From Actinoallomurus sp963799975 (lineage in GTDB: Bacteria > Actinomycetota > Actinomycetes > Streptosporangiales > Streptosporangiaceae): DNA of 64,000 nt. The stretch lies in NCBI GenBank assembly GCA_963799975.1, contig CAWCZF010000006.1, positions 2,170,001-2,234,000 of the forward strand, read 5' to 3'. Positions within the stretch are counted from its first letter, which is position 1. The number at the start of each line of letters is the position of its first letter. Made by a program: the position numbers and the translations under genes. Positions 28,001 to 37,600 of this stretch are shown here, in pieces. The notes under the pieces are model-generated. The model was not told the DNA's origin, did no database searches, and saw only the letters and a program-made list of their open reading frames with translations.

Positions 28001-31000
28001 GCTGTCGCGGATCGAGGCACGGATCGGGCAGGTGGGGCAGGAGCTGCGGACGAACGGCCAGACACCTCCCGTCCCGCCGTGGTCGAGCGGGTACGACCGG
28101 CCCCCCACCGCGCGTACGGAGCTGATCGAACGGGCGCGGGCGCTGTCGGACGCCCTGAGGAGGGACGTCACGGCCCTGCGTGCCCAGGTCGCCGAGCACC
28201 TGGCCATCGCCCAGCGCGAGCGTGTGGGCTCGGCGGCCGCCCGCGTACGCGGCTGGGAGGCGTCCGACCAGCAGGACCACGGCGCGGCCGAACGCCGGCG
28301 GGAAGCCGAAGCCGAGGTCGAGACCAGGTTCCGCGCGATGCAACTCCACACGCGGATCGCCGAACGACACGCCGAGGCGCTGGAAGAGGCCCTCGACGCG
28401 CAGAACGCCTACGACGCGATCCTGCTCAACCTGGAGTCCGGGCCCGAGCCGCGGCCCGGCCACGTCGAGCGCATGATCGCCGGCGCCGTCGCGGTGCACG
28501 CCGAGCAGGCCCGCGACAGCCTCGCCGCCTACCAGGCCGCGCTGGACCGGGCACTTACACCGGAAGGCACGGACGCCCGGCCGCCCGCCGGTACGGCAGA
28601 GATGCCGCCCGCCGGGACGCCGGTACGCCCGGGCGGCACGGACGAGCGGCTCCACGTGGTCATCGACGCGGACCCGGTCGTCGTCGCGACGGCCGAGCCG
28701 GGCACGGCGAGGAACCCGATCGCCGAGTTGCTCGCCGAGCGCCCCGACGCGCGGCCGCCGTCCTGGGACGCGGCTCTGGCGGAGACGCCGGCGGCCGGCA
28801 CGGGACTGCCGGGCTTCGGGGCGGGCGGGGTCGCCCTCCCGGAGCCGCCGCGGGAGATCCGTCCTCCGCGGTACGTCGAGACCGGCGCGCTCGGCGAGAC
28901 CGCGGTCCACGAGGTGCGGCTGCCGGCCGACGCCGCGGCCGCCGCGGAGCGATGGGTGGCCGGCCTGCCCCGCGACGTCGACCCGCGGATCTCCGCCGCG
29001 ATCCGGACCTGGCTCACCGAGCGGCTGGCCGACGGCGACCGGGACGTCTGGACCGATCTGTTCCAGAAGGGCGCGTTGCTCGAGGTCGACGGAAAGGTCC
29101 TCTATCTCAAGCCGAGCCTGCTCGACTACACCCACGTCACCGGCCCCGAGGGGCGGGGCAGGCACTACTCGGTCAGCTTCGGCGGCCGCGAGGCCAGGCA
29201 GGGCGCGTCCCGGTCCTCGGACCTGGAGGCAAGCGGCGGCGAGGTCAAGATCGTCGACAACTCGGACGAGTACGAGGGCCTCGCCCTGCCCGAACTGGGC
29301 ATCGGGACGACCAGGCACAGCACCCACGCGTCCGGCGCGAGCGTGATGAGCGGCCGCAAGACGGTCAGCATGCACGACTTCTTCGAGACGCGCTTCACGT
29401 TCAAGGTCTACGAGGGCGGCGCGGAGATCCCGTACGGCGCCAGAGTGGACGACGTGTCCATGGTCTTCCCGTTCCCCGCCGAGCTCCACCGGGAAGGCCC
29501 GCCCGCCGCCGACGACGGGCCGCGCGTGCTCCCCCGACGCGAGGTGACCCCCGACGCGGCGCGGCGGCTCCCCGACCACCGCGTGGTCGTCACCGCTCTG
29601 GACGCCACCCCCCTGGCCGTGGAGGTGCAGCGCCGGTTGCTGGCCGCGGGCGTCCCGGCGCGTGAGGTCGTGCGTACCGTCGAGGAGCTCCTGTCCACCG
29701 TGCTCAACGAGCAGGGGCTGAAGAACAACAGCCAGTGGCTGCTGACCAGCGGATCCGACTCCGGCCACGGTCTGCGCGTCAGCGCCGGCATCCTGCGCAT
29801 GGACCGCGTGGACGAGAGCGGCATGCCCGTGACCGACGCGCGCCTCCGCGACGACCTTGGGCGGCACACGACCACGACCGACGGCCTGCAGACCGGCAAC
29901 GCGCTGAACCTGTGGTTCGGCCTGAAGCTCGGTGTCGACAACACGGTCAGCAAGTTCTTCGCCAGGTTCGGCTTCACCCTGAAGATCGGCCCGGTCCACT
30001 TCGTCTCCACGTCCCACATGGACCTGCCGAAGGTGACCCTGATCAGGGCCACCGAGATCATCCGCTACGACGCGGTCTCACGGATGCACGTCTCCACGGA
30101 GCGGGCGGGCTCCTTCGACGTCGACGTACGTATGGAGCTGGCGGTGCCGGCGGACGAGGCGGGCCGGTTCGAGCGCGATCTCCTCGGCGGGCCGCACGGG
30201 CCGGCTCTCACGCAGGGCGAACGGCACCATCAGGCGGACGCCGCCGACTCGGCCGCCGGGCCCGGCACGGCCGTGCGTCCGGTCCACGGCGCGACCCCGC
30301 CCGCGTACCGGCCGCATCCCGAAGAGCCGGCGATGCTGGCCGCCGGGCGTGGCGCGGGGCTGGGCACCGTGGCACGCCTCCCCCGGAGCGAACGACTCGT
30401 CACCGAGATCCGCGACGCCCTGCGGGCGGCACTGCCCGACCTGCCGGAGAAGCTCGCGCGCCAGCTCGAGAACGCCCTCGACATCAGTTTCGGCCGACCG
30501 GCCCTGGAGGGCGACTTCACCCATCTGCTGAACGGGATCGACTTCCTCACCTCGGCCGGCCGCTACCGCATCGAGGTCAGCGCCCACGGCACTCTCGGCG
30601 AGCGGCGCGGCGTCGAGGAGTACGACCTGACCGTGAACGAACGCCGGCTCGTCGGGTCGGGGGCGACCACCGGCCTGGCACGGCTGCGGAACGTCCACCT
30701 GGTGCTGGCCGCCAACCTGCGCCTCAAGCTCGGGCACATATTCGGGATCGACTTCCCGAAGGCCTCGCTCAACGGCGGCGCGGGAGCGAGCACGCGGTCC
30801 GCGTTCGTCTCCGGTCTCACGGCCTACTACCGAACCGAGACCGACGGTGCCGTCGTCGCGTTCGAGCGTGCGCTCGGCATCGGCGTGGACGTACGCGTCA
30901 CGCGGGGCGGCAAGGAGGTCATTCGCACGTCCTGGCAGGTGGACGGGGCGACGGCCGAGATCGCCGTACCGCGGCAGCACGTGCCGGCCCGGCCGGTGAG

Positions 31001-33314
31001 CGTCGCCGAGGCCGGGCAGGTGGGCCGCGTCGAGACGCTGGACGGCCCGCCGGACGACGTGTTCCACCTGAACGAACCCGTCGGCGGGGTGATCCGCGTC
31101 GGCGCCGTGCCGGAGCTCATGATCCAGGCGGCCAGGGCGTACGCCGACTGGGCCGGGCTGCCGGTGCCGCAGGAGCGCCGCGACGTGCCGCCGGAGATCC
31201 GCGACCTCTTCCGGCCCTCCTACCTGGAGGCCAACCTCGGCAGCCTCATGTCGCCGGACGGCCTCACCGTACGGCTGCCCGACCGGGACGGCCGGCAGCA
31301 GGCGGTGCGTCTCAGGCTCGGGCTGACCGGCCTGGAGCACACCGCGTCGGGTCCGGGCGTGGAGTACGAGCACTACCGGAACGCCAACACCCGTGTGCAG
31401 GACGGCCGCGGCGGCAGCATGAGCGTGGCGGCGCAGGGCCAGGTGGGCGTGCGCGCCGGGCTCCACCTGCACGACGATCCGGCGTACGAGGACAAGATCG
31501 TGGTGGACGTCGGGGCGGCGGTCAACGCCGCACGCGCGACGAGCCGCAGCAGGGCCACGGGCGCCATGGACATCGCCCGCGGCACGTACGGCAACGACCA
31601 CCCCTCGCACTTCTACGAGAGTGGCCTGTGGGTCGAGATGACTCCGATCCGGTGGCAGGGCCACACCGTCGAGGAGGGCCCGGCCGCCGGGTTCTCGGTG
31701 AACCGGATCGTGGACCTCGTCGTGCCCGAGCAGGTGGCGCGCCACCTCGGCCTGCCCGGCCCGGCTCCCCACGTGCCCGAGGTGACCGACCACCGCCAGT
31801 ACATCGCTCCCGAGCTGGCGCTGTCCTCCGGCTACGTCGAACATCTCGACTCGGCGGGCGTCCTCCCGGAGGTCGTCGCCGCCCTCCGGGCGCAGGGTGT
31901 GCTGTTCCCGGGTGAGGAGCGCACGGCGAGCCCCCTGATGGAGGTCCTGCGTGCCCGGTACGACGAGCTGGTCCTGGCCGGGAACCTGGTGGCGCTCGGC
32001 GACGGCGTGACCACCTGGCTGCCCGTCAAGGACGCCTTCGGCTTCACCAAGTACGTCGGCGTCAGGGTGAGCGCCGACGTGCTGACCGGCGAGCACACGG
32101 CCGAACGTCCCGACATGAAGCTGATGCTGCGCAGCGAGCGCACCAGCGCCGAGACGAGCGGGCACCAGACCACCACCGGCTGGAGCGGGCGGGCGCTCCT
32201 GCGCTACACCCGCTCCACCGACTTCATCGGCGGCACCGAGGCCGGGCTCGGACTCGGCCGGGACTCGATGAACTCGCGCAGCGAAGGCACGGGGGTCAAG
32301 GAGATCGACCGGGTGCAGACCTACGACCCGTCACACGAGTTCACCCACCCCGTCCAGTACCGGATCGAGATCGCCTACAGCCACGAGCCGCCGCCCGGCC
32401 TGGAGCAGCTGCGCAACGGAGTCCGCGAGGTGCAGCGCCGGATCGCGATGATCACCGGCAACGACGTCGGCCGCTTCTGGGAGACGCAACGCCTGATCAC
32501 GACGCGTTTCGTGTCGGGCGAGCTGCGCCTCATCGTGCCCGAGCACCTCACCATGCACGTCGCCGAGCGCGAGCCCGTGGCCGGGACGGGACTCGTCGAG
32601 GGCGAGGCGCCGCGCTGGACCCTGCCGCAGGAACCGTTCCCGGTCAACGCGATGCTGGCCGAGTACGCCAGCCAGGTCGCGGTCCCGGCGGCCGAGCTGA
32701 TCGGCCGGTGGGCGCCGGTGGCCGCCCTGCCCGCCGAGCTGCGCCCCGACGTGCCGCGGGTGTCGGACCTGCCGGCGGGGTATGAGCTCAACCAGCCCCT
32801 CGGCGTCGCCCTCCTCGACGCCGCCAACCCGCGGACCGTACGCGCCTGGCTGTGGAAACTGCTCACGCACGAGTACGTGGTTCCGGTCCTCGGCGGCGGC
32901 GACATGAGGGTCGGCCTCAACGTGCACTTCGGCGAGCAGATCGCCGCGACGGAACTCATGAAGGAGCGCCTCTACACCCAGACGACGACGAGCCGCGGAC
33001 ACGGAAGCGGCCGCGACAAGCACGTGAACGGCCTCACGGGTGGATCCGGCGGCCCGCTCGAGGGACCCCAGTACATCGGGGGCGCGAGCGGCGGCCGCGG
33101 ATCCGGCCTGGACCGGTCCTCGCTCGTCCTCAACATCCGCGAACGCAACGTCGAGGCCAACGTCGACTACGTCTACTACCGGTGCGCCGTCAGCCTGGTC
33201 CTGCACGGCAAGGACGGAGACCTGGTGATGTACGTCCCCAGCGGCCTCTACGTGCGCTTCCTCCCCGAGGAGGTCGCCGAGATCCGCGAGGCGCACCCCG
33301 ACTTCTTCGTGTGA
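25083..33314 (+). CDS. giant WXG100/CpnT-like multidomain protein 1 (2743 aa)
   Basis: GTG start four bases after GGAGGAG; unbroken for 8.2 kb. Residues 1-110: helical WXG100-like module (DGCWGSDGLGRAFF, W45). 150-260: second module of the CpnT-N/WXG100_2 type (GGCEWPDGSEAQLGTMAQGW). 240-420: hydrophobic and glycine-rich segments. 436-660: Thr/Val/Gly-rich linker. 815-970: conserved block (LRPSDFGRGVTGLTWSG; HRYLTRTWLEATDPAE). 1010-1160: coiled coil. 1160-1260: Pro-rich linker. 1300-2743: about six diverged beta-rich modules, each ending near a VPxx-type strand (VPADEAGRF, VPEQVARHL, VPEHLTMHV). There is no signal peptide, consistent with ESX-type export, and no recognisable toxin domain. It is paralogous to the giant gene ending at 34629. 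The N-terminal third uses G-ending and TTG codons unlike the rest. The function is unknown; T7SS effector or surface-machine component is inferred. Confidence 0.8.
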   Translation: MTPPGFDVHPGRWVASGRDVVRVSGDLARTVDLLCGVLAGADGCWGSDGLGRAFFDGHDGGGFRESRDAVLTDLAGVVNVVRAMGLWLQDSGRVYAAADEASTVGLQVPGWVVDGRLGGGDLYRLPGVTGGLAKSDPAPVGLLWVVRLLELLVGGCEWPDGSEAQLGTMAQGWLGAKDALLSAANGLRGDAGAVTSDAGRGAESFGAFAAGVIQALEGLAEGCGQLAGSCDDLAKLKRAARMQFGLSCGFLAMTWALAASLSAVTFGGSLSAATATTEAEGWALRAFLLRLAGFVKPVTMGAWFGAGLDLSGQVSRIHYGAAKGFDGGEFWKSMGEGGVAGGVMGVGGRWLSGGAQTSLRGGLRQWTALSGARGVVGRWTVTGTLATLGNGAAQGVFEGGHVDWGQAAVFGFGMGGLEEAKLGGRQVAAWVRGSGGVTRVAGVRGTGGDPARTTTGPTTGTGDEGATGGGSGDGAAGGRPVVRTADLTAAADGVTRTRAAVTRTVVTETRTEVTGTDTAGEGGETGGTQPVRTGHPAGADVTTATVETTHVTVQHLTTVEVTTGHPVTAQATGEPTGPPVEVAAVVPGGQGLPAAHPIHTEPATEGAPGGLRPVAGLGGDVGGAGHVHGGDGRPPARGAEPVVPVAVPDLPAALAHRALVDARRAVAPEGLVLEDGSVRATDRNGRGVHIPHEALRRIEERLVRRAGEGTPIEQLRVVAAVELGSVLAGAGHRRPVAPALVALGRLGGDPARPGTTLRPDLHTDAARDVVERASRIAESQWAAARDAWRLGDEPPGSSVAAPGLHWADLSLREVASALAELRPSDFGRGVTGLTWSGDGTIRVATEYGPPREIRVVIADIPDAASALVPGKGGAPDELRIRPETVSRQAAEAAGMTPASIAEAGEVLPRILGDSISDAVRRTAETHARSDQGVIRRLASDVRSLMGDEGRVNQLINQHRYLTRTWLEATDPAELSRIEARIGQVGQELRTNGQTPPVPPWSSGYDRPPTARTELIERARALSDALRRDVTALRAQVAEHLAIAQRERVGSAAARVRGWEASDQQDHGAAERRREAEAEVETRFRAMQLHTRIAERHAEALEEALDAQNAYDAILLNLESGPEPRPGHVERMIAGAVAVHAEQARDSLAAYQAALDRALTPEGTDARPPAGTAEMPPAGTPVRPGGTDERLHVVIDADPVVVATAEPGTARNPIAELLAERPDARPPSWDAALAETPAAGTGLPGFGAGGVALPEPPREIRPPRYVETGALGETAVHEVRLPADAAAAAERWVAGLPRDVDPRISAAIRTWLTERLADGDRDVWTDLFQKGALLEVDGKVLYLKPSLLDYTHVTGPEGRGRHYSVSFGGREARQGASRSSDLEASGGEVKIVDNSDEYEGLALPELGIGTTRHSTHASGASVMSGRKTVSMHDFFETRFTFKVYEGGAEIPYGARVDDVSMVFPFPAELHREGPPAADDGPRVLPRREVTPDAARRLPDHRVVVTALDATPLAVEVQRRLLAAGVPAREVVRTVEELLSTVLNEQGLKNNSQWLLTSGSDSGHGLRVSAGILRMDRVDESGMPVTDARLRDDLGRHTTTTDGLQTGNALNLWFGLKLGVDNTVSKFFARFGFTLKIGPVHFVSTSHMDLPKVTLIRATEIIRYDAVSRMHVSTERAGSFDVDVRMELAVPADEAGRFERDLLGGPHGPALTQGERHHQADAADSAAGPGTAVRPVHGATPPAYRPHPEEPAMLAAGRGAGLGTVARLPRSERLVTEIRDALRAALPDLPEKLARQLENALDISFGRPALEGDFTHLLNGIDFLTSAGRYRIEVSAHGTLGERRGVEEYDLTVNERRLVGSGATTGLARLRNVHLVLAANLRLKLGHIFGIDFPKASLNGGAGASTRSAFVSGLTAYYRTETDGAVVAFERALGIGVDVRVTRGGKEVIRTSWQVDGATAEIAVPRQHVPARPVSVAEAGQVGRVETLDGPPDDVFHLNEPVGGVIRVGAVPELMIQAARAYADWAGLPVPQERRDVPPEIRDLFRPSYLEANLGSLMSPDGLTVRLPDRDGRQQAVRLRLGLTGLEHTASGPGVEYEHYRNANTRVQDGRGGSMSVAAQGQVGVRAGLHLHDDPAYEDKIVVDVGAAVNAARATSRSRATGAMDIARGTYGNDHPSHFYESGLWVEMTPIRWQGHTVEEGPAAGFSVNRIVDLVVPEQVARHLGLPGPAPHVPEVTDHRQYIAPELALSSGYVEHLDSAGVLPEVVAALRAQGVLFPGEERTASPLMEVLRARYDELVLAGNLVALGDGVTTWLPVKDAFGFTKYVGVRVSADVLTGEHTAERPDMKLMLRSERTSAETSGHQTTTGWSGRALLRYTRSTDFIGGTEAGLGLGRDSMNSRSEGTGVKEIDRVQTYDPSHEFTHPVQYRIEIAYSHEPPPGLEQLRNGVREVQRRIAMITGNDVGRFWETQRLITTRFVSGELRLIVPEHLTMHVAEREPVAGTGLVEGEAPRWTLPQEPFPVNAMLAEYASQVAVPAAELIGRWAPVAALPAELRPDVPRVSDLPAGYELNQPLGVALLDAANPRTVRAWLWKLLTHEYVVPVLGGGDMRVGLNVHFGEQIAATELMKERLYTQTTTSRGHGSGRDKHVNGLTGGSGGPLEGPQYIGGASGGRGSGLDRSSLVLNIRERNVEANVDYVYYRCAVSLVLHGKDGDLVMYVPSGLYVRFLPEEVAEIREAHPDFFV
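25303..25593 (+). repeat. inverted near-identical tract, copy 1 (giant gene 1)
   Basis: About 291 bases match the reverse complement of 43493-43784 with only about five differences, all in three adjacent codons (residues about 93-96). The last 215 or so bases are identical, including silent sites, whereas flanking coding sequence diverges at once. Confidence 0.85.
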
Positions 33315-33348
33315 GCGGGGCACCGGTCCGGTCACGCCCGCCATCGGG

Positions 33349-33885
33349 TCAGCTCGGCGGCGGCAGAGCCTCCGCCCGCTCGCGGTAGGCGGTCCGCGCC
33401 GTCTGCAGTCGTTCGCGTGTGAACCGCGCCGGATCCTCGTCGCGTGCCTGCCGTCCCGGTGCGGACCAGAACCCTTCGTCGGGCACCTGGTCCGCACCGG
33501 GCGGGACGAACTTGAGTACCTCCCCGATCGCCGCCGCCGCGATGGCCAGCGAGCGCCTCGCCTCGGCGAGATCGTCGTCGGGCACGCTGCCGGAGGTGAG
33601 GTCGGCCACCAGCCGCCACTGGCCCGCGTCGAGCAACTGCGACGGCTCCGGACCGCCGAAGGTCGGGTACTCCACCGGCATGACCTCGCGCTCGGGGAGC
33701 CCGAACCAGAACTCCCGCCTGGCACCGCAGGCCGAGCAGATGCCCGAGTATCGGCTGGCCAGTTCGCCGTCGCCGACGGCGAGCGCGCTGTCCCAGGCCG
33801 TTTCGGCCGAGCCGCACTCGTCGCATGGGTGCAGGTCGAGATAGAGATGTGCCTCGTCCCGGCTCCGCGCTACCGCGAACGGCAT
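33349..33885 (-). CDS. small zinc-site partner protein of the giant genes (family copy B)
   Basis: 178 residues, start 33885 after GAGGGAG. The N-terminal part has two CxxC pairs (HPCDECGSAETAW and GICSACGARREFWFG) that likely bind zinc. The C-terminal half shares a family pattern with the next upstream gene: LLDAGQWRLVADL, then AIGEVLKFVPPGADQVPDEG, FWSAPGR and DPARFTRERLQTARTAYRER. It lies 33 bases downstream of copy A on the same strand and only 34 bases from the convergent end of giant gene 1. I recall similar proteins beside giant WXG100 genes in other actinomycetes, but cannot search here. Immunity, chaperone or adaptor role for the giant proteins is inference. Confidence 0.75.
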   Translation of the reverse strand: MPFAVARSRDEAHLYLDLHPCDECGSAETAWDSALAVGDGELASRYSGICSACGARREFWFGLPEREVMPVEYPTFGGPEPSQLLDAGQWRLVADLTSGSVPDDDLAEARRSLAIAAAAIGEVLKFVPPGADQVPDEGFWSAPGRQARDEDPARFTRERLQTARTAYRERAEALPPPS

Positions 33886-33918
33886 CGGATCACACTCCCT
33901 CTCCCCGGTCGTGCCGGG

Positions 33919-34536
33919 TCACCGGCCGCCCGATCCTCCGCCGTGCTGGCGCCAGAACTCATCCAGGCTCCGCTGGTAGAAGTCGATGTCGGCGTACATC
34001 CGTGCGCGGGTGAAGCGCTCCGGCTCCCGCCGGCGAAGCCGCGCACCCATCTCCGTCCAGATCGCCGCGGCGGGCAGTTCCGCGGCGTCGCCGAGGAACT
34101 TCACGGCCTCGGCCTCGGCGTCTCTGGCGAACTCCCAGTCCTGCACGATGCTCAGGAACCGCTCGTCGTCGGAAGGGTCCAGCGCGAAGTGCAGCCCGGA
34201 GCGCAGCGCACGGCGGGCGTACACGATGCCGATCCGCACCCACTGCCCGGCGTCGATCAGCGAGGAGACGCCCGAGCCGAACATCAGTTCGCTGCGCCTC
34301 GCCTCGGCCTCGCCGGCGTAGGGCACGCGCAGGCTGATCTCGGGACCGGGGCCGTGGTACTTCAGCGACCAGGCGTCGTCGGTCTCGGTGAGCGCCGTCG
34401 ACGACCGGTAGTCGCGGGCGACATCGTCCTCCACCCCCGCCGTCGCGGAAACGGTGAGGCTGATGAAGAGATACGCCTCGACGAGCGTCCTCGCGTCCTT
34501 CGCCTCGTCGCCGTCCGGCGCCGTGTCGTCTGACAT
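33919..34536 (-). CDS. small partner protein of the giant genes (family copy A)
   Basis: 205 residues from ATG 34536 (GAGGA five bases upstream; a GTG at 34548 is a weaker choice). It is paralogous to copy B: SLIDAGQWVRIGIVYARRAL matches LLDAGQWRLVADL, AEAEAVKFLGDAAELP matches IGEVLKFVPPGADQVP, and IWTEMGARLRRREPERFTRA matches the FWSAPGR...DPARFTRE segment. It lacks the cysteine pairs of copy B; the equivalent region reads WSLKYHGPGPEISLRVPY. Soluble, no membrane segment. It follows giant gene 2 by about 93 bases on the same strand, so giant gene 2, A and B look like one transcription unit. Function unknown; dedicated immunity or chaperone partner is a reasonable inference. Confidence 0.75.
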   Translation of the reverse strand: MSDDTAPDGDEAKDARTLVEAYLFISLTVSATAGVEDDVARDYRSSTALTETDDAWSLKYHGPGPEISLRVPYAGEAEARRSELMFGSGVSSLIDAGQWVRIGIVYARRALRSGLHFALDPSDDERFLSIVQDWEFARDAEAEAVKFLGDAAELPAAAIWTEMGARLRRREPERFTRARMYADIDFYQRSLDEFWRQHGGGSGGR

Positions 34537-34628
34537 CGCAGTCCTCACCTTGGAAATCCCTGACGAATTATGCCGTCAAGCCGCACGTACGGCGCGCGGG
34601 CGCGGCCACGTGGTCGTGCCGCAGCGGG

Positions 34629-37600
34629 TTAGCCGCCGCCGAAGCCGCCGACGATGCCGCCGCCGCCCATGTCCGTACCGCCCTGGTTGGAGAGGTTGCC
34701 CTGCCACGGGTCCAGCTCCCCCAGTTCCCTGGGGACCGGCCAGACCGGAGTCGGTGCCGCCGGGACGGCGATGCCACGCCGGGCGAACTCGGTGCTCAGC
34801 CGTTCGGTGAAGGTGCCCAGCGTCGAGGGCAGCTCGAACACCTGGCGCAGGTCGATTCCGTACCGGTCGGCGAGCGCCGGCAGGTCGGGGGGCAGGCCGG
34901 CGAACGCCGCGGCGAACCCTCCGTCGCTCTGCGCGTCCTCGCTGACCAGCGAGCCGTCCCGGCCGGCACGGTAGCGATGCGGTTCCTGACCGGGCACCCG
35001 CACCTCGATGCGGACGTCGGAACCGTTCAGCCGGGCCTCCATGCGCGCCTGGGTCAGGGCCGCCGACGGGTTGGCCGGGTCGGCGTCGACGATGCGCCAC
35101 GTGGGTGCGGGTGCCGACGTGCGGGGCGTACCCTGCCCGGTGCCCTGAACCGTCGCCGGAGGAGCGGCGTGCGGCGCCCCGGCGTCGCGTTCGAGCCGTT
35201 CACGCATGGCGCGGAACTCGTGCTCGGGCATGCGCACGACCGTCGTGCCCCCCACCGTCCGCACGACATGCTCGCCGCCACGGTCGAAGGTGATGTCGTA
35301 GGTGACGCGAAGGCCGACCGCGACCCCCAGGCTTCTCTCGAAGCCGCTGGTCTCCCGCCGGCCCCCGCCGCTCTCGGACAGAACCTCCGAAGACTGCGCG
35401 CCCGTGCCTCTCCCCACGTCCAGCGCGGCCGGCGTCCCGCCCCCGTCCACGCTTCGGCTCACCGGCCCCGGACGGCCGTTGGTGACCGACCAGCCTGTGG
35501 TGCGCTGAATCCGGTCGACTTCGCCGAACTCCTTCACCTCGGCGGGGCCCTCGAGGACCTGGGCGTCCCAGAGCCTGGCCCTGATGGTCACATCCGCGTG
35601 CCGCGTGTCGCTGAACACCCGGAACCGGCGGCCGTTCTCGCCCAGCGTCTGCTCAAGCGTGGCGCTGCGTCCCACCTCCGACCAATGCAGGACGAGCTGG
35701 GCTCGTACGGCCCTGGCGGCACCGGCACCGAGCATGTCACGGCCGGTCAGGACGTCGCGCATGACCTCGAACGCCTGCGGGGCGTCGACCGACGACACGA
35801 AGGTCTTGACGCCGAAGAGATCGGCGGTGCGCAGGTCCGGCAGCGACTCCGGCTTGGCGGGCAGCGGTCCGTCGGCGGGCCGGACCAGCCCGGTGGGGAG
35901 CAACCGGGTCACTGTTCCGGTCAGCACGACCGGTTCTGGGTCGGGGGTGCCCGCATGGACCTTGTCATCGAGCAGGTGACGGACGGCGGCGCGCACCCGT
36001 CCGTCACGCACCGGCGTCCGCGTGACGGTGATCGTGATCTTGGCATCCTGCTTTACCCGATCCAGGCCACCGAAGTCGCCGTACCGCTGCATTCGTGTGT
36101 CCTGCTCGCCGCTGGTCCCCGTGTGCGCTTGGCTCCGGCTGGTGCCCACGTGACCGTTGACCCCCTCCTTTCCGCGGCCGCCACCGCCGCCGGCACCGAG
36201 CGCGTTGGTGATGAACGACGCGTCGGACTTGTCGATCTCGCCGTAGTGGTAGTCCTGAAGGAGCATCACCACGTCTTTGGCGCTGCCGACCGCTTGCGCC
36301 CGATCCCCCAGTTCGATACGAGCCTGAACGGTGATCAGCTCAGTCCGGCCGGTGTCGCCCCCGCCGACGCGGACCACGAACTCAGGGGCGAACCCCCACG
36401 GGTCCAGCATCATGTCGATGTTGCCCCTCCATCGTGGACCGCCGAAGAGGTCCCTCAGCCCCTGTCGAAACATCGGGTCACGGGCCAGCGCATTCGGCGA
36501 GGCGTTCATGACGGCTTGCTCAACCGCCTCGTGCACCTTCTTGTCGGTCCAGCCGGGACCGAAGTCGACGTCCTCGATGAGGCTCGTGCCGATCTTGTGC
36601 GCGAGATGGTCCGCCACCACCACCTCACGCGGCAGCGCGGCCAGCCTGCGGGCCTCGTCGAGGACCGCGTTCAGCCGGTGTTCGGCGCCGGGCTCGGTCA
36701 CATGGACGTCGAGACCCGTCATCGTCATCAGTTTGTCGGCGAGCACGTCGGGTGTGTGGTGGGCGGACAGGTCCGGCACCGGCTCACCGCGCCGGGCGGC
36801 CTCGCCCAGGTCTCCAAGGTAGCGGCTGATGAGCGGCCCGGCCAGGTGCCGGTCAACGGACAGGTTGTCATGCAGAACGCGGTCCACCGCGTCCGCCACG
36901 AGGTCCAGCGGCAGCGGCAGCACGCCGTGGGTGTACTGCTCCAGCGCATGGCGTTCGGGCAGCGTGTACAGGATCGGGCGGTCGGGCAGGACCACCGGCT
37001 CTCCGTGGTGGCCCGTCTCTTCACCGGTGAGATGGAAGTCCACCTTCGCCTTGAAGATATAGTGCAGGCCGACCTCGATGCCCAGCCGCTCCCGGCCCCA
37101 GATCGCGAGCTTGGTGAGGAAGTGCGTCCAGCCCCTCGTATGGCTGCCGTCGACGCTGAAGGCGGCGCGGAGAACACGAGCCCAGTGCAGCACGCCGTGG
37201 ACCGACCCGCTCCCGGTCCAGCCGTACGACCTTCCCGACGTGGCTCCCGCGGTGCTGAGCGTCAGGTCGATGTTGCCGGTGAGCGAGGTGGTCTTCCCCA
37301 CGACCTCCGCGTCGTGAATCTCTCCCGTGACGTAGACCTTCGCCTGCACCGGACGCATGCCCTGCGGCCGTACGGCGGTCTCCGTGCCGTACGGCGTGTG
37401 CATCCACTCCGGGTGCGCGATCAGGCCACGAGGGCCGAAGTGCGCGACGAGTTTGTGGAACGCGGGCGAGTCCGGTCGCATCGTGCGCGGCAACAGCTCG
37501 GTCAGCGCGGCGACCATGCCCTTCACGTCCACGTGCTGGAACGTCGCCAAACCCAGCACCTTCGGCGACGGCGCCCGGTCCACTCCGGCGGAGAAGGGGG

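Noticed and set aside
25887..30017. Long open frame of 1376 codons on the minus strand inside giant gene 1
   Set aside because: It is antisense to a gene with clear domains and mirrors its high third-position GC; its translation is Arg/Gly/Val-rich without motifs and has no ribosome site.
32700..33314. Possible C-terminal toxin in giant protein 1
   Set aside because: The C-terminus continues the beta-module pattern to the last residue; no nuclease, deaminase or ADP-ribosyltransferase motif was seen.
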